Positions 53,679-63,147 of a stretch of DNA of 64,000 nt are shown piece after piece. The notes beneath the pieces were generated by a model. That model was given only the letters and a program-made list of their open reading frames with translations. It had not been told where the DNA came from and ran no database searches. The DNA is from Frankineae bacterium MT45 (lineage in GTDB: Bacteria; Actinomycetota; Actinomycetes; Mycobacteriales; Jatrophihabitantaceae), in contig LT629697.1 in the NCBI GenBank assembly GCA_900100325.1, positions 3,035,423 through 3,099,422 of the forward strand, read 5' to 3'. The translations under genes were made by a program, and so were the position numbers. Each line of letters starts with the position of its first letter. Position 1 is the stretch's first letter.

Positions 53679-54572
53679 GTGCCGATCGAGCTCAGCCAGA
53701 TCTTCCGTTACCCCGTGAAGTCGACCCGCCGGGAGGAGCTGACCTCCGCCGACGTGGAGCCCTGGGGGTTGGCCGGGGATCGTCGCTGGATGCTCGTCGA
53801 CGAGGCCGGGAAGGTCGTCACCGCTCGCGAGACGCCACGGATGCTGCTGATCACGGCCCGGGCCACCGAGCTCGGCCTTCGCTTCACCGCAGCCGACACG
53901 GACGACCTCGAGGTGACGCTCCCCAGCCGCGAGACGATCCCGGTGACCATCTGGCGCAGCGAGGTGGCCGCCACGCCGGCCGCCGACTCCGCCCACGAAT
54001 GGCTCAGTTCGTTTCTCGGGCGCCGGGTGCGCCTCGTCTACCTCGACGACCCCAGCCGGCGCCCGACCAACCCGCTCTTCAGCGAGAGCAGCGACCGGGT
54101 CTCCTTCGCCGACGGCTACCCCCTGCTGCTGGCCAGCGAGGAGTCGCTGGCCCAGTTGAACGAGTGGATCGCCCTGGGACCACGCAGTGACGAGGGACCG
54201 CTGCCGATCACCCGGTTCCGCCCGAACGTGGTGGTCCGGGGCGCCGAGGCGTTCGTCGAAGACCAGTGGCGGCATATCCGGATCGGCGCGATGACCTTCC
54301 GGGCGGTCAAGGCGTGCGACCGGTGCGTGCTCACCACCATCAATCCCGAGACCGCGCAGAAGGGCAAAGAGCCGATCACCACGATGGCCAGTCGACGGCG
54401 CTGGGACGGCGCCACCTGGTTCGGGGTCAACCTGATTCCCGACCTGTCGGCAGCGCAGTTCGCGCAGCGCCCGGAACCGGGAGCGTTTCAGATCTACGTC
54501 GGTGACGAGGTCGAGGTGCTGCGGATGAGCGACGTCGCCGAACCGCTGCGCGAGCCGGAACCGGTCAGCTGA
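53679..54572 (+). CDS. MOSC-domain protein
   Basis: 297 aa. MOSC_N beta-barrel (1-115, FRYPVKSTRREEL, GLAGDRRWMLVDE) and MOSC (about 135-290) with FRPNVVVRGAEAF and Cys pair ACDRCVLTTINPET. It resembles mARC-type molybdenum cofactor proteins; the partner is unknown. TAGCCT six bases before GTG 53679 suggests a leaderless message. Its 3' end overlaps the convergent aminotransferase by 8 bp. Confidence 0.88.
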   Translation: MPIELSQIFRYPVKSTRREELTSADVEPWGLAGDRRWMLVDEAGKVVTARETPRMLLITARATELGLRFTAADTDDLEVTLPSRETIPVTIWRSEVAATPAADSAHEWLSSFLGRRVRLVYLDDPSRRPTNPLFSESSDRVSFADGYPLLLASEESLAQLNEWIALGPRSDEGPLPITRFRPNVVVRGAEAFVEDQWRHIRIGAMTFRAVKACDRCVLTTINPETAQKGKEPITTMASRRRWDGATWFGVNLIPDLSAAQFAQRPEPGAFQIYVGDEVEVLRMSDVAEPLREPEPVS

Positions 54573-55782
54573 GCCGGGGCTGCCGCTCCAGCCACTCCTG
54601 CAGCAGCGAGGTGGCCGTGACGATCTCGTCGCCGTCGCCGGCGAAGCACATCCGGATGAAGCGCCCACCCTCGACCGGGTCGAAGTCGATGCCCGACGCC
54701 ACCGCTACTCCGGTATCCGCGAGCAGCCGCGCCCCGAGGGAGAGCGAGTCGTGGCTCCAGGCCGAGACATCGGCATAGATGTAGAAAGCGCCGTCGGCCG
54801 GGGCCAGCCGATCCAGTCCACACTCCGGTAGACGGGCCAGCATGAAGTCGCGATTGGCCTGATAACGCGCCACATTCTCATCGAGTTCGGCGTAGGCGTC
54901 GAAGGCGCCGAGGGCGGCGTGCTGGGAGAGTGTCGGTGGGCAGAGCGCGAAGTTTCCGGCCAGGCGGTCAACCGAATCGACCAGCTCCTCGGGTAGCAGC
55001 AGCCAACCCAGCCGCCACCCCGTCATCGAGAAGTACTTCGAGAAGGAGCCGACGCAGATGGCCGAACCGCCGCTCGACGCTGTGCCGAGATGCCAAGCGG
55101 TCGTTGCCGCCTCCGCGTAGGTGATGCCGTGATAGATCTCGTCGCTGATGAGCCGAACACCGCTGCGTTCACACCACTCGGCGATCTCACGTAGCTGATC
55201 GGCGCCGATCATCGTGCCGGTCGGGTTGGCCGGGCTGGCCAGCACCAGACCGTCCGGAACCGGATCGAGGGCGGCGAGCTGGGCGATCGTCGGCTGGAAG
55301 CCGGCCTCGGCCGGGCACGGCAGCTCGACGACCTGACACCCCAATGAATACAGGAGATTCCGGTAGGCCGGGTACCCCGGTCGGGCCACCGCCACGGTGT
55401 CACCCGCGTCGAAGGCGGCCAGGAATGCCAGCAGGAAGCCACCCGAGGAGCCGGTGGTGATCGCCACCTGGCCGGGAGCGACCTCGACACCGTAACGGCG
55501 CCGGTAGTGCGCGGCGACGGCCTCGCGCAGCGCCGGCAACCCGAGTGCCGGCGTGTAGCCGATGCGGTCGGCGTGCAGCGCCCGGTGCGCCGCGGCCAGC
55601 ACCGGAGCGGGCGCAGGCGTGAGCGGCTGCCCCACCGACAGGTCATAGACCGGCAGTCCGGTGGCCCGACGGGCGGCGGCGAGTTCCACGGTCCGCATGA
55701 CGTGGAAGGGTTCGACCGTGCCGCGGCGGGAGATGCGGCCGGCCGATCTTCGGGCGTCGGTGCCTGGTCGGTCGGCGTTCAC
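54565..55782 (-). CDS. class I/II aminotransferase
   Basis: 405 aa PLP enzyme, fold type I. Substrate-binding GQPLTPAP, the Asn in ASPANPTGTMIG, Asp/Tyr in SDEIYHGITY, the Lys in VGSFSKYFSMTGWRLGW, and the Arg near FIRMCFAG. It is aspartate- or alanine-transaminase-like; the substrate is unknown. TACCGT lies seven bases before GTG 55782. Confidence 0.88.
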   Translation of the reverse strand: MNADRPGTDARRSAGRISRRGTVEPFHVMRTVELAAARRATGLPVYDLSVGQPLTPAPAPVLAAAHRALHADRIGYTPALGLPALREAVAAHYRRRYGVEVAPGQVAITTGSSGGFLLAFLAAFDAGDTVAVARPGYPAYRNLLYSLGCQVVELPCPAEAGFQPTIAQLAALDPVPDGLVLASPANPTGTMIGADQLREIAEWCERSGVRLISDEIYHGITYAEAATTAWHLGTASSGGSAICVGSFSKYFSMTGWRLGWLLLPEELVDSVDRLAGNFALCPPTLSQHAALGAFDAYAELDENVARYQANRDFMLARLPECGLDRLAPADGAFYIYADVSAWSHDSLSLGARLLADTGVAVASGIDFDPVEGGRFIRMCFAGDGDEIVTATSLLQEWLERQPRLS

Positions 55783-55789
55783 GTCAACG

Positions 55790-55799
55790 ACGGTAGCCT
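55790..55799. promoter_or_regulatory. overlapping divergent leaderless promoters
   Basis: Minus TACCGT (55795-55790) and plus TAGCCT (55794-55799) share two bases. The starts of the aminotransferase (55782) and hisN (55806) are only 23 bp apart, each with 6-7 bases after its -10 box. Only one polymerase can open this site at a time. Confidence 0.55.
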
Positions 55800-55805
55800 G
55801 CGAAG

Positions 55806-56597
55806 ATGCCGCAACAACACTCTGCCGCTGAGGATCTCGCGCTGGCGCTACGCCTGGCCGACGCCGCCGACACCCACTCGATGCTGCGCTTCGGCGCCCT
55901 CGATCTGAACGTCGAGACCAAGCCGGACCTGACCCCGGTGAGTGACGCGGACCGGGCCGTCGAGACCCAGCTGCGCAGCCTCATCGAGGTGAATCGTCCG
56001 GGGGACGCCGTGTCGGGCGAGGAGTTCGGATCGACCGGCGACTCGACCCGGCGCTGGGTCATCGACCCCATCGACGGCACCAAGAACTACGTCCGCGGCG
56101 TCCCGGTGTGGGCCACCCTGATCGCGCTGATGGACGGCGACGAGGCGGTCGTCGGCGTCGTGTCGTCCCCGGCCCTCGGACGGCGCTGGTGGGGCGCTCG
56201 CGGCAGCGGTGCCTGGATGACCGCCCTCGGTTCCCAGCCCCGTCGCCTCGCGGTCTCGAAGGTGGCCGACCTCGCTGACGCCAGCCTCTCCTACGCCTCC
56301 CTCGGCGGTTGGGCCGAGCTGGGGCGTCGGGAGGCGTTCGTCGAGCTCACCGATGCCGTGTGGCGCACCCGCGGCTACGGGGACTTCTGGTCGTACATGC
56401 TGGTCGCCGAAGGAGCGGTCGACTTGGCCGCGGAGCCCGAGCTCTCGCTCTGGGACATGGCGGCGCTGGCCCCGATCGTCACCGAAGCGGGCGGGCGCTT
56501 CACCGGATTGAACGGACGAGACGGCGTGCTGCAGGGCAACGCCGCGGCCAGTAACGGCCGGCTTCACGAGGCGCTGCTGGCCCGTCTGGGCGACTGA
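55806..56597 (+). CDS. hisN: histidinol-phosphatase, inositol monophosphatase type
   Basis: 263 aa Mg2+-dependent phosphatase. Metal motifs [25 protein letters not shown] and [16 protein letters not shown]. The position near aroA and rsgA fits actinobacterial hisN; inositol monophosphatase activity is a possible alternative. The message is probably leaderless (TAGCCT six bases upstream). Confidence 0.88.
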   Translation: MPQQHSAAEDLALALRLADAADTHSMLRFGALDLNVETKPDLTPVSDADRAVETQLRSLIEVNRPGDAVSGEEFGSTGDSTRRWVIDPIDGTKNYVRGVPVWATLIALMDGDEAVVGVVSSPALGRRWWGARGSGAWMTALGSQPRRLAVSKVADLADASLSYASLGGWAELGRREAFVELTDAVWRTRGYGDFWSYMLVAEGAVDLAAEPELSLWDMAALAPIVTEAGGRFTGLNGRDGVLQGNAAASNGRLHEALLARLGD

Positions 56598-56638
56598 GGA
56601 ACCGAGACCGATCGCGCTTTTTCGGTAGGCTTCCTCAG

Positions 56639-57169
56639 ATGAACGTGGAGATCAGCAGCCGGGTGCTCCCCGGTATCGGGGTGTGCCAGGAGATCGAGCT
56701 GCGGGACGAGCACCGCATCGGAATCGTCACCCGCCGCACCGGGCTGCGTGATCTGGTCGTCTACGACGAGGACGGCGACGGCTCGGCGATCAGCATCGCC
56801 CTCACCGACGACGAAGCGAACGCGGTGGCCGAGATACTCGGCGCTCCGCAGCTGACGTCCCGGCTCTCGGCCCTGCAGCTGCAGGCCGAGGGGCTGGTCG
56901 TCGAGCAGCTGCCGATGCCCAGCGACTCCCCCTACGCCCGCCGGCCGCTGGGTGAGACCCAGGTCCGCACCCTCACCGGCGCCTCCATCGTGGCGGTGCT
57001 GCGCCGCAGCGCCGCGATACCCTCGCCCACCCCGGACTTCGTGCTTATGCCAGGCGACCTGGTCGTGACCGTCGGAACCCAGGACGCCGTGGATCAGGTT
57101 GCCCACATCCTGGCCGGGACGTCACACCCGGCCCTGCATCCGGACACCGACCACCGATCGAGCGGCTGA
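56639..57169 (+). CDS. TrkA-C-type regulatory subunit of K+/H+ antiporter
   Basis: 176 aa. An N-terminal domain (1-75) is followed by an RCK C-terminal (TrkA-C) domain (about 95-165, GASIVAVLRRS and LMPGDLVVTVGTQDAVDQV). It is like KhtT/AmhM, which binds nucleotides and controls a CPA2 antiporter. The antiporter gene follows after two bases. TAGGCT lies seven bases before ATG: leaderless. Confidence 0.9.
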   Translation: MNVEISSRVLPGIGVCQEIELRDEHRIGIVTRRTGLRDLVVYDEDGDGSAISIALTDDEANAVAEILGAPQLTSRLSALQLQAEGLVVEQLPMPSDSPYARRPLGETQVRTLTGASIVAVLRRSAAIPSPTPDFVLMPGDLVVTVGTQDAVDQVAHILAGTSHPALHPDTDHRSSG

Positions 57170-57171
57170 GC

Positions 57172-58407
57172 ATGCTCTCGGCGGCCGAGCACGCACCTGC
57201 CTCACACACTGCGGTGCTGCTCATCGAGCTCGGCGCCGTGCTCTTCTGCCTAGGCGTCCTCGGACGCATCGCCCGGCGTCTGAAGATCCCGGTGATCCCG
57301 CTGTACCTCCTCGGGGGACTCTTCTTCGGCCAGGGCGGCTTCATCTCGCTCACCGCCAGCCACGACTTCTTCCAGACCGCGGCCGAGATCGGAGTCATCC
57401 TGCTGCTGGTGATGCTCGGCCTGGAGTACTCGGCCGACGAACTGCGCAGCAGCCTGAAGACCCAGTACCCGATCGGGGCGCTGGACGCGGCGCTGAACGC
57501 CCTCCCCGGAGCCGGGCTGGCCCTCATCGCCGGCTGGGGTCCGATCGCCGCCGTCACGCTGGCCGGGGTCACCTGGGTCTCCTCCTCGGGCGTGGTGGCG
57601 AAGATGCTGGGTGACTCCGGTCGCCTTGGAAACCGGGAGACCCCGGCGATTCTCGGGGTTCTGGTGATGGAGGACCTCGCCATGGCCCTCTTCCTGCCGC
57701 TGCTCACCGCGCTGCTAGCCGGCGGCGGCGCCAGCAAGATCGTCGTCGCCGTCTGCGTCGCCACGGTTGCGGTGACCGTCGTCCTGATCCTGGCCACCCG
57801 CTACGGCACCCAGATCACCAAGCTCGTCTCGGCCGAGGACAAGGAGTCACTGCTGCTGGGTGTGCTGGGACTGACGCTCCTGGTTGCGGGCCTCGCCGAT
57901 GCACTGAAGGTCTCGGCCGCGGTCGGTGCCTTCCTGGTCGGTATCGCGGTCTCCGGCACGGTGGCCCACACCGCGATCGAGGTCCTCGGCCCGCTGCGTG
58001 ACGTCTTCGCCGCCACCTTCTTCGTCTTCTTCGGCCTCTCCACGGCACCCGGCACCCTCCTGCCGGTACTCCCCCTCGCCGTGGCACTCCTCGCCGTCAC
58101 CTCGGCCACCAAGCTCGCGACCGGCTACGTCGCCGCCCGGCGGGCCCGCATCAAGCGGCGCGGACGGTGGCGGGCGGCGGTCACACTCATCCCCCGCGGC
58201 GAGTTCTCGGTCGTCATCGCCACCCTGGCCGTCGGCGCCGGAGTCGAGTCGAAGATCGCGCCGCTGACGGCCTGCTACGTGCTGCTGACGATCGTCCTCG
58301 GAGCCAGCGTGAACAAGCTGCCCGACCGCCTGAAGCCGGAGCGACCACCGCGCCGGCCGCCGCCGGAGTTGCTGGTCGGCGCCCAAGCCCCCGCCGGAAG
58401 GAGCTGA
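57172..58407 (+). CDS. CPA2 family cation:proton antiporter (KhtU-like)
   Basis: 411 aa, about 12-13 helices. CPA2 signature regions LLVMLGLEYSADELRSSL, SSGVVAKMLGDSG and GAFLVGIAVSGTVAHTA; RGEFSVVIATLAVGAG near 340. The RCK domain is not attached but supplied by the upstream gene. It likely exports K+ in exchange for protons. The tail is Pro/Arg-rich. Confidence 0.92.
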   Translation: MLSAAEHAPASHTAVLLIELGAVLFCLGVLGRIARRLKIPVIPLYLLGGLFFGQGGFISLTASHDFFQTAAEIGVILLLVMLGLEYSADELRSSLKTQYPIGALDAALNALPGAGLALIAGWGPIAAVTLAGVTWVSSSGVVAKMLGDSGRLGNRETPAILGVLVMEDLAMALFLPLLTALLAGGGASKIVVAVCVATVAVTVVLILATRYGTQITKLVSAEDKESLLLGVLGLTLLVAGLADALKVSAAVGAFLVGIAVSGTVAHTAIEVLGPLRDVFAATFFVFFGLSTAPGTLLPVLPLAVALLAVTSATKLATGYVAARRARIKRRGRWRAAVTLIPRGEFSVVIATLAVGAGVESKIAPLTACYVLLTIVLGASVNKLPDRLKPERPPRRPPPELLVGAQAPAGRS

Positions 58408-58409
58408 GA

Positions 58410-58832
58410 ATGACCGACACCGACGCCACAGTCGCCGAGATTCTCGCAACATTCGCCACCATCACGGTGGTCGGGGCCAGTGCCGACCCGGCCAAGCCCG
58501 CGCACTACGTCCCGGCGCATATGCAGCGTCACGGCTGGCAGATCATCCCGGTAAACCCCAGACGCCCCGAAATTCTCGGCACAATCGCCAGCGCCACCCT
58601 GGCCGAGGTGGAGCAGCCGGTCGAGTTCGTCAACGTCTTCCGGCCGTCGGCCCAGACCCCGGATGTCGTACGACAGGCCGTCGCCGTCGGGGCCCGGGCG
58701 ATGTGGCTGCAACTCGACATCTACTCCGCTGAGGCGGAGGAGATCGCGCGCGCCGCTGGACTGCTCTACGTGCAGAATCGCTGCCTGCTCGTCGAGCAGC
58801 GGCGCCTCGGGCTTAAGGCACCGGCAGGCTGA
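58410..58832 (+). CDS. CoA-binding protein
   Basis: 140 aa Rossmann domain of the YccU type: VVGASADPAKPAHYVPAHMQ, IPVNPRRPEILG, VNVFRPSAQTPDVVRQAV and AMWLQLDIYSAEAEEIA, then a late Cys in VQNRCLLVEQ. GGAAGGAG lies six bases before ATG. It ends four bases from the stop of the convergent reductase gene. Confidence 0.88.
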   Translation: MTDTDATVAEILATFATITVVGASADPAKPAHYVPAHMQRHGWQIIPVNPRRPEILGTIASATLAEVEQPVEFVNVFRPSAQTPDVVRQAVAVGARAMWLQLDIYSAEAEEIARAAGLLYVQNRCLLVEQRRLGLKAPAG

Positions 58833-58836
58833 CCCG

Positions 58837-59499
58837 CTACTGGGTGGCCGAGCGCCACCGGGCGAAGTCCATCACCTGGGTGGCGACGATCTGCAGTGCC
58901 GCGGCGACGTGCTCCAGGGGTTGCCCGGAGTCGTCGAAGATCGGCTCGATGGAGTTCAACGTGGCGGCGAAGGGCGTCGGCCAACCGCGCAGCGCATGCA
59001 CCGTCGAGCGCAGCGACACCAGAGTCGTCCCCCCGGCCTGCCAGCCGGCCGCGGTGACGATCAGGCCGACGGCGCGGCCGTCCAGGTAAGGCGCGTCGCC
59101 ACCGCGCAGCCCCTCCAGATGGTCCAGGGCATTCTTCAGCAGACCCGACATGCCGCCGTGGTAGCCCGGCGTCGCCACGATGACTCCGGCCGCCTGGGCC
59201 ACGGTGTCGGTGAAGTCGCTCTCCTGAGGTAGTTCAGCCGTGCCGTAGATGGGCAGCGCGCCGAGGGCGGCGCCGGTGAAGAGGCTGATCCGGGCGCCCT
59301 GACGCTGCGCCTCCTCCAGCGCGAAATGCAGCAGCCGATCGGTGCTGGACCCGGGCCGGTTCGATCCGCCGATTCCCACAATGAGCGGCCGTGGATCGGC
59401 ACGGTGGTCGGTGTCGCCGGGGCCGTCGCTGGGGTTCGTCATGGGGTGTGAGTCACGTCCGTTGCTGGTCGGGTGCGGTCGACCGCGGTACTGCGCCAC
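58837..59499 (-). CDS. NADPH-dependent FMN reductase family protein
   Basis: 220 aa from GTG 59499; ATG 59442 (MTNPSDGPG) would give 201 aa and is equally possible. Flavodoxin-like fold: GIGGSNRPGSSTDRLLHF, PIYGTAELP and TPGYHGGMSGLLKNALDHLE, all typical of NADPH:FMN/quinone/chromate reductases. The C-terminal FDDSGQPLEHVAA block is also usual. Start poorly defined. Confidence 0.88.
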   Translation of the reverse strand: MAQYRGRPHPTSNGRDSHPMTNPSDGPGDTDHRADPRPLIVGIGGSNRPGSSTDRLLHFALEEAQRQGARISLFTGAALGALPIYGTAELPQESDFTDTVAQAAGVIVATPGYHGGMSGLLKNALDHLEGLRGGDAPYLDGRAVGLIVTAAGWQAGGTTLVSLRSTVHALRGWPTPFAATLNSIEPIFDDSGQPLEHVAAALQIVATQVMDFARWRSATQ

Positions 59500-59548
59500 G
59501 GTGCCTAGAGTTTATGTTTAAGACCGTAACCGCCATCAAGGAGAGTCG

Positions 59549-60088
59549 ATGAGTCTCGAGCGCGCCGTCCCGCCCAATCCTTACGATTACCTTCCCGCCG
59601 TACCCGCCTTTCAGCTGACCAGCACCGACATCAGCGAGAGCGAGCCGATCGGCGCCAAGTTCCTGTATGCAGGCACCGCCGACGGTGCCCAGAACCGCTC
59701 CCCGCAGCTGAGCTGGTCCGGCTTCCCGGAGGCGACGCGCAGTTTCGCCGTCACCTGCTTCGATCCAGACGCTCCGACGCCGTCGGGGTTCTGGCACTGG
59801 GCGGTGGCCAACCTGCCGGTGGGCGTGACCAGCCTCGACACCGGCGCCGGATCGCACCTCCCTGACCTCGGAGCCGCGCTCTCACTGCGCACCGATTGGG
59901 GGACGAAGGAGTACGGCGGACCGCAGCCGCCCGAGGGGGACCGCGCCCACCGCTACTACTTCGTTGTGCATGCCGTCGACGTCGACGCGCTGGAGATCGA
60001 CTCCGACGTCTCGCCGGCGGTGCTCTCCTTCAACCTCGCCTACCACACGCTCGCCCGAGCTCAGCTGCTGGCGACGTACAGACGGTAA
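59549..60088 (+). CDS. YbhB/YbcL-type Raf kinase inhibitor-like protein (PEBP)
   Basis: 179 aa. PEBP core: NRSPQLSWSGFPEATRSFAV, DPDAPTPSGFWHWAVANLP and HRYYFVVHAVDVDALE. No signal peptide. AAGGAGAG lies four bases before ATG. The function of bacterial members is unclear. Confidence 0.92.
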   Translation: MSLERAVPPNPYDYLPAVPAFQLTSTDISESEPIGAKFLYAGTADGAQNRSPQLSWSGFPEATRSFAVTCFDPDAPTPSGFWHWAVANLPVGVTSLDTGAGSHLPDLGAALSLRTDWGTKEYGGPQPPEGDRAHRYYFVVHAVDVDALEIDSDVSPAVLSFNLAYHTLARAQLLATYRR

Positions 60089-60136
60089 GAGCCGGGCGGT
60101 CGAGCTGTCCGGCCGGGGCTGCGGCGACCCGCCTAG

Positions 60137-61474
60137 TTACCAGGCGCCGAACGGGAGCGCAGTGTCGACGAGGCGCCCGGAGGTGACCAGCGAGTGCAGC
60201 TCCTCGGCCCGGGCTGCCTTGCGCAACAGGTGCCCTTGGGCTCGCCAGCAACCGGCCTTGAGCAGTGCGCGGGCGACGGCCGGGGTCTCGACCCCTTCGG
60301 CGACGACCTCAAGGCCGAGTTCGCGACCGAGCAGCACGATCGCGTCGACGATGGCATGGTCAAACGGGTGGGAGTCGAGTTCGGTGATGAAACTCCGGTC
60401 GATCTTGAGGATGTCGAGCGGGGTGTCTTTGATGCGGCTCAAGGAATTGTGTCCGGTGCCGACGTCGTCCAGAGCGAGCTTCACGCCGAGCGCTCGGATG
60501 CGCCGCAGGACGTCACGATCCGCCGCTCCGTCTCCGTCTGTCGTAACCGCCGCTCTTGGCTCGGCCAGCGCCACATGCTCGGTGAGCTCGATGCAGAGCA
60601 GTTCGGCCCGGATGTCGCCCTGTCGTAGACGCTTCTCGATTCGGTCGACGAACTGGTCGTTCAGTTGCAGCGCCGATACATTCACGCGCACCGGCCAGGC
60701 GAACGTGGGCAGTTCGGCGACCCAGCGGGCCAGCTGATCGCAGGCCGCGTCGAAGATCCAATCGCCGAGGACCGGCATCAGCCCGCTCTCCTCGGCCAGC
60801 GCGATCACCTCGTCCCGACCCTGGTTGCGCACGCCCGGTGCGTCCCAGCGCAGCAGGGCCTCAAGGCCTAGTAGCTCCCCCGTGGCCAGGCTCAGTTCGG
60901 GCTGAAACTCCAGGTGCATCTGCTCGTCGACCACCGCGTCGGCGATGGCCTGGCGAAGCTCGTCGACGCTCAGAGCCTCTGCTTCGCCGTTGGCGCTAAG
61001 CGCACCGTTCGCACCGTTCGCTCGCTGCGGCCAGGACGACGCGCCATCAGCCGTCGAGAGGCGCCGGCTGCTGGGCGGACTCAGCGTCAGCTCGGTATCG
61101 GAGTGAATGACCAGCTCCACGAGGGCAACTTCGCGAGGTGTCCAAGGGCCGTCGCCGCGGCTCAGAACAACTGCACCGCGCGCACAGCTGGCGGCGAGTA
61201 CGTGCAGTACCGCGCCAGCGACGGTGACCCGTTCCGTGCGGGTGCCGGATGGCGAGCGCTCGGCGGCGAGGAGTCGAGCCTGCACGCTGGTGTACACCGA
61301 AGTAACATCAAGGTCCGGTCCGTCGGCAAATATTTCACCGTACCCGCGCATTTTCAACATGCCAGCGGAGGCGCCCGAGGCGATGACCAGCGAATCGATG
61401 AAATCAGCCGCCGCGCGTGCGACCGCCGGCGTCAGCTCCTTCGGAGCCTTCGTCACGCTGCAACTCGCAGGCAC
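60137..61474 (-). CDS. EAL-domain cyclic-di-GMP phosphodiesterase
   Basis: 445 aa from GTG 61474, chosen because GAAAGG lies nine bases upstream; a TTG at 61570 would lengthen it. N-terminal region (1-160) with GAF-like elements; C-terminal EAL domain (about 185-440) with GLEALLRWDAP, NVSALQLND, CIELTEHV, LDDVGTGHNSLSRIK, DILKIDRSFI and VVAEGVETP. Catalytic positions appear intact, so it may be active. No GGDEF is fused. Confidence 0.88.
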   Translation of the reverse strand: MPASCSVTKAPKELTPAVARAAADFIDSLVIASGASAGMLKMRGYGEIFADGPDLDVTSVYTSVQARLLAAERSPSGTRTERVTVAGAVLHVLAASCARGAVVLSRGDGPWTPREVALVELVIHSDTELTLSPPSSRRLSTADGASSWPQRANGANGALSANGEAEALSVDELRQAIADAVVDEQMHLEFQPELSLATGELLGLEALLRWDAPGVRNQGRDEVIALAEESGLMPVLGDWIFDAACDQLARWVAELPTFAWPVRVNVSALQLNDQFVDRIEKRLRQGDIRAELLCIELTEHVALAEPRAAVTTDGDGAADRDVLRRIRALGVKLALDDVGTGHNSLSRIKDTPLDILKIDRSFITELDSHPFDHAIVDAIVLLGRELGLEVVAEGVETPAVARALLKAGCWRAQGHLLRKAARAEELHSLVTSGRLVDTALPFGAW

Positions 61475-61668
61475 CGGGGGCAACCTTTCGACGGGGCAGT
61501 CAGGTGGCAATTCAGCAATTCGGTGGGACGGTCGAACGAGAGTTGCGAATTCAACTAAAACTCGCCGCAAGGCAGCAATTACCCTCGGTCGAATTATGCA
61601 CTACATGAATTGCGAAAGCGCCTAGCTCGGAAGCAATTGAGAACTACTTTTAGCATCCGTGCTACTAC

Positions 61669-63138
61669 CTAGAGCGACAGCTGCTCGCTGGGGGACGCCT
61701 GGCGCGGAATCCGGGTGGCGACCAGGGCGGCCCCAATCGCGGCCCCGGCCAGCAGGAGCAGCACCAGCTGCTGGGCCTGCAAGTACTCCGACGCGCCCCG
61801 CGGTGATCGGCCCAGGCGTCCGAAGTAGAGCATCGCCGCGACCGCAAATCCGATGGAGCACCCGACCTGCTGCATCGTCGGGAGCGCACCGGAGGCTGAC
61901 CCGAGGTCACTCGGGGCGACGTCACGAATCACGGTCACCGGCAGCGGGGCGATGAAGACACCGACGCCCGCCCCGGCCAGCAGCAACGCCGGCCAGAGCA
62001 GCAGCAATGACCTCCAGCCACCGGCGCCCGGGATCAGCATCGCTGTTGCCAGCAGGGCCACTCCGAGTGCCAGGGCACCGGCCACGAGCAGCCATGAGTC
62101 GAAGCGCCGGAACAGACGAGGGGAGAGCGCCGCGAACCCCATCGCCCCCAGCGCCAGTGGCAGCGACATGACTGCACCCTGCGTCGGGGTGAGTCCGATC
62201 CCGAGCTGCAGAGTTAGCGACAGCGTGAAGACCAGCCCGGTGAAGACCCCATAGACGAGCAGCGCGAGAAGTGATCCCCAGCCGAAGCTCGGTCGCCGCA
62301 GCAGAGCTACCCGCAGCAGCGGGTCGCCACCCCGGCCGTCAAGACGAGCCTCGTGGCTCACGAAGCATGCGAGTACGAGCGGCGCGATGAGCAACGCAGC
62401 CAGCGAGTAAGTCCCCCAGCCGAGGCTGGTGCCGATGCTCAGGGCACCGACGAGGAGGAAGAGCCCGCAACCACAGAGGGCGGCTCCGGCCACGTCCGGC
62501 CGCGGCCGCGGCCGGACTCGCGACTCGGGGAGGCAACTCCGGCCGAGAACGAGAGCGACCAGCGCGAACGGGACGTTGATGAAGAAGATGAGCCGCCAGC
62601 CCCAGCCAGCGAGATTGAGACTGAGCAGCGCGGCGCCGACGTTCGGCCCGATGATGCTGGCGATGCCGGCGGTCGCACCATAGATGGCAAAAGCGGCCGT
62701 CCGGGTGGCCGGGGCGAATGTGGTCGCGATGAGCGCGACCGTCTGGGCCGCCATCAGCGCACCGGAGGCACCCTGCAGGAACCGGAGCGCGACGAGCTCT
62801 GACAGGTGATTGACGCAGCCGCAGGCGGCCGAGGTCGCGGCGAAGGCGGTGAGGCCGATGAGGAAGACCCGCCTGCGACCGTGACGGTCTCCGATCCGCG
62901 CCGCTGTGAGCAGAGAGCAGGCGAAGGTCAGGGTGTAGGCGATCGGGATGAGCTGAAGCGATCGAGCCGGGGCATGCAGGCCGGAACCTATGGCGGGGAG
63001 CGCGATGTTGACGCCAGTGACGTCGAGCATCTGCATGAAGACCGCGATCAGGCAGACACTCAGGGCGAGCCGACTGCGATACCCGTCGACCGGCGCCGCC
63101 GGGGGCGTGGCGACCTGGAGCACCGGTGACGACGACAC
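61669..63138 (-). CDS. MFS transporter, DHA2 (EmrB/QacA) family
   Basis: 489 aa, 14 helices. Motif A as GDRHGRRRVFLIG, motif C region GPNVGAALL, and motif D1 LDVTGVNIALPAIG. The GTG start is at 63138. It lies nine bases downstream of a PapA-like acyltransferase gene, so it may export that enzyme's product (inference). There are 194 bp between it and the EAL gene start, AT-rich and without a gene. Confidence 0.92.
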   Translation of the reverse strand: MSSSPVLQVATPPAAPVDGYRSRLALSVCLIAVFMQMLDVTGVNIALPAIGSGLHAPARSLQLIPIAYTLTFACSLLTAARIGDRHGRRRVFLIGLTAFAATSAACGCVNHLSELVALRFLQGASGALMAAQTVALIATTFAPATRTAAFAIYGATAGIASIIGPNVGAALLSLNLAGWGWRLIFFINVPFALVALVLGRSCLPESRVRPRPRPDVAGAALCGCGLFLLVGALSIGTSLGWGTYSLAALLIAPLVLACFVSHEARLDGRGGDPLLRVALLRRPSFGWGSLLALLVYGVFTGLVFTLSLTLQLGIGLTPTQGAVMSLPLALGAMGFAALSPRLFRRFDSWLLVAGALALGVALLATAMLIPGAGGWRSLLLLWPALLLAGAGVGVFIAPLPVTVIRDVAPSDLGSASGALPTMQQVGCSIGFAVAAMLYFGRLGRSPRGASEYLQAQQLVLLLLAGAAIGAALVATRIPRQASPSEQLSL

Positions 63139-63147
63139 GAGCCCGAG

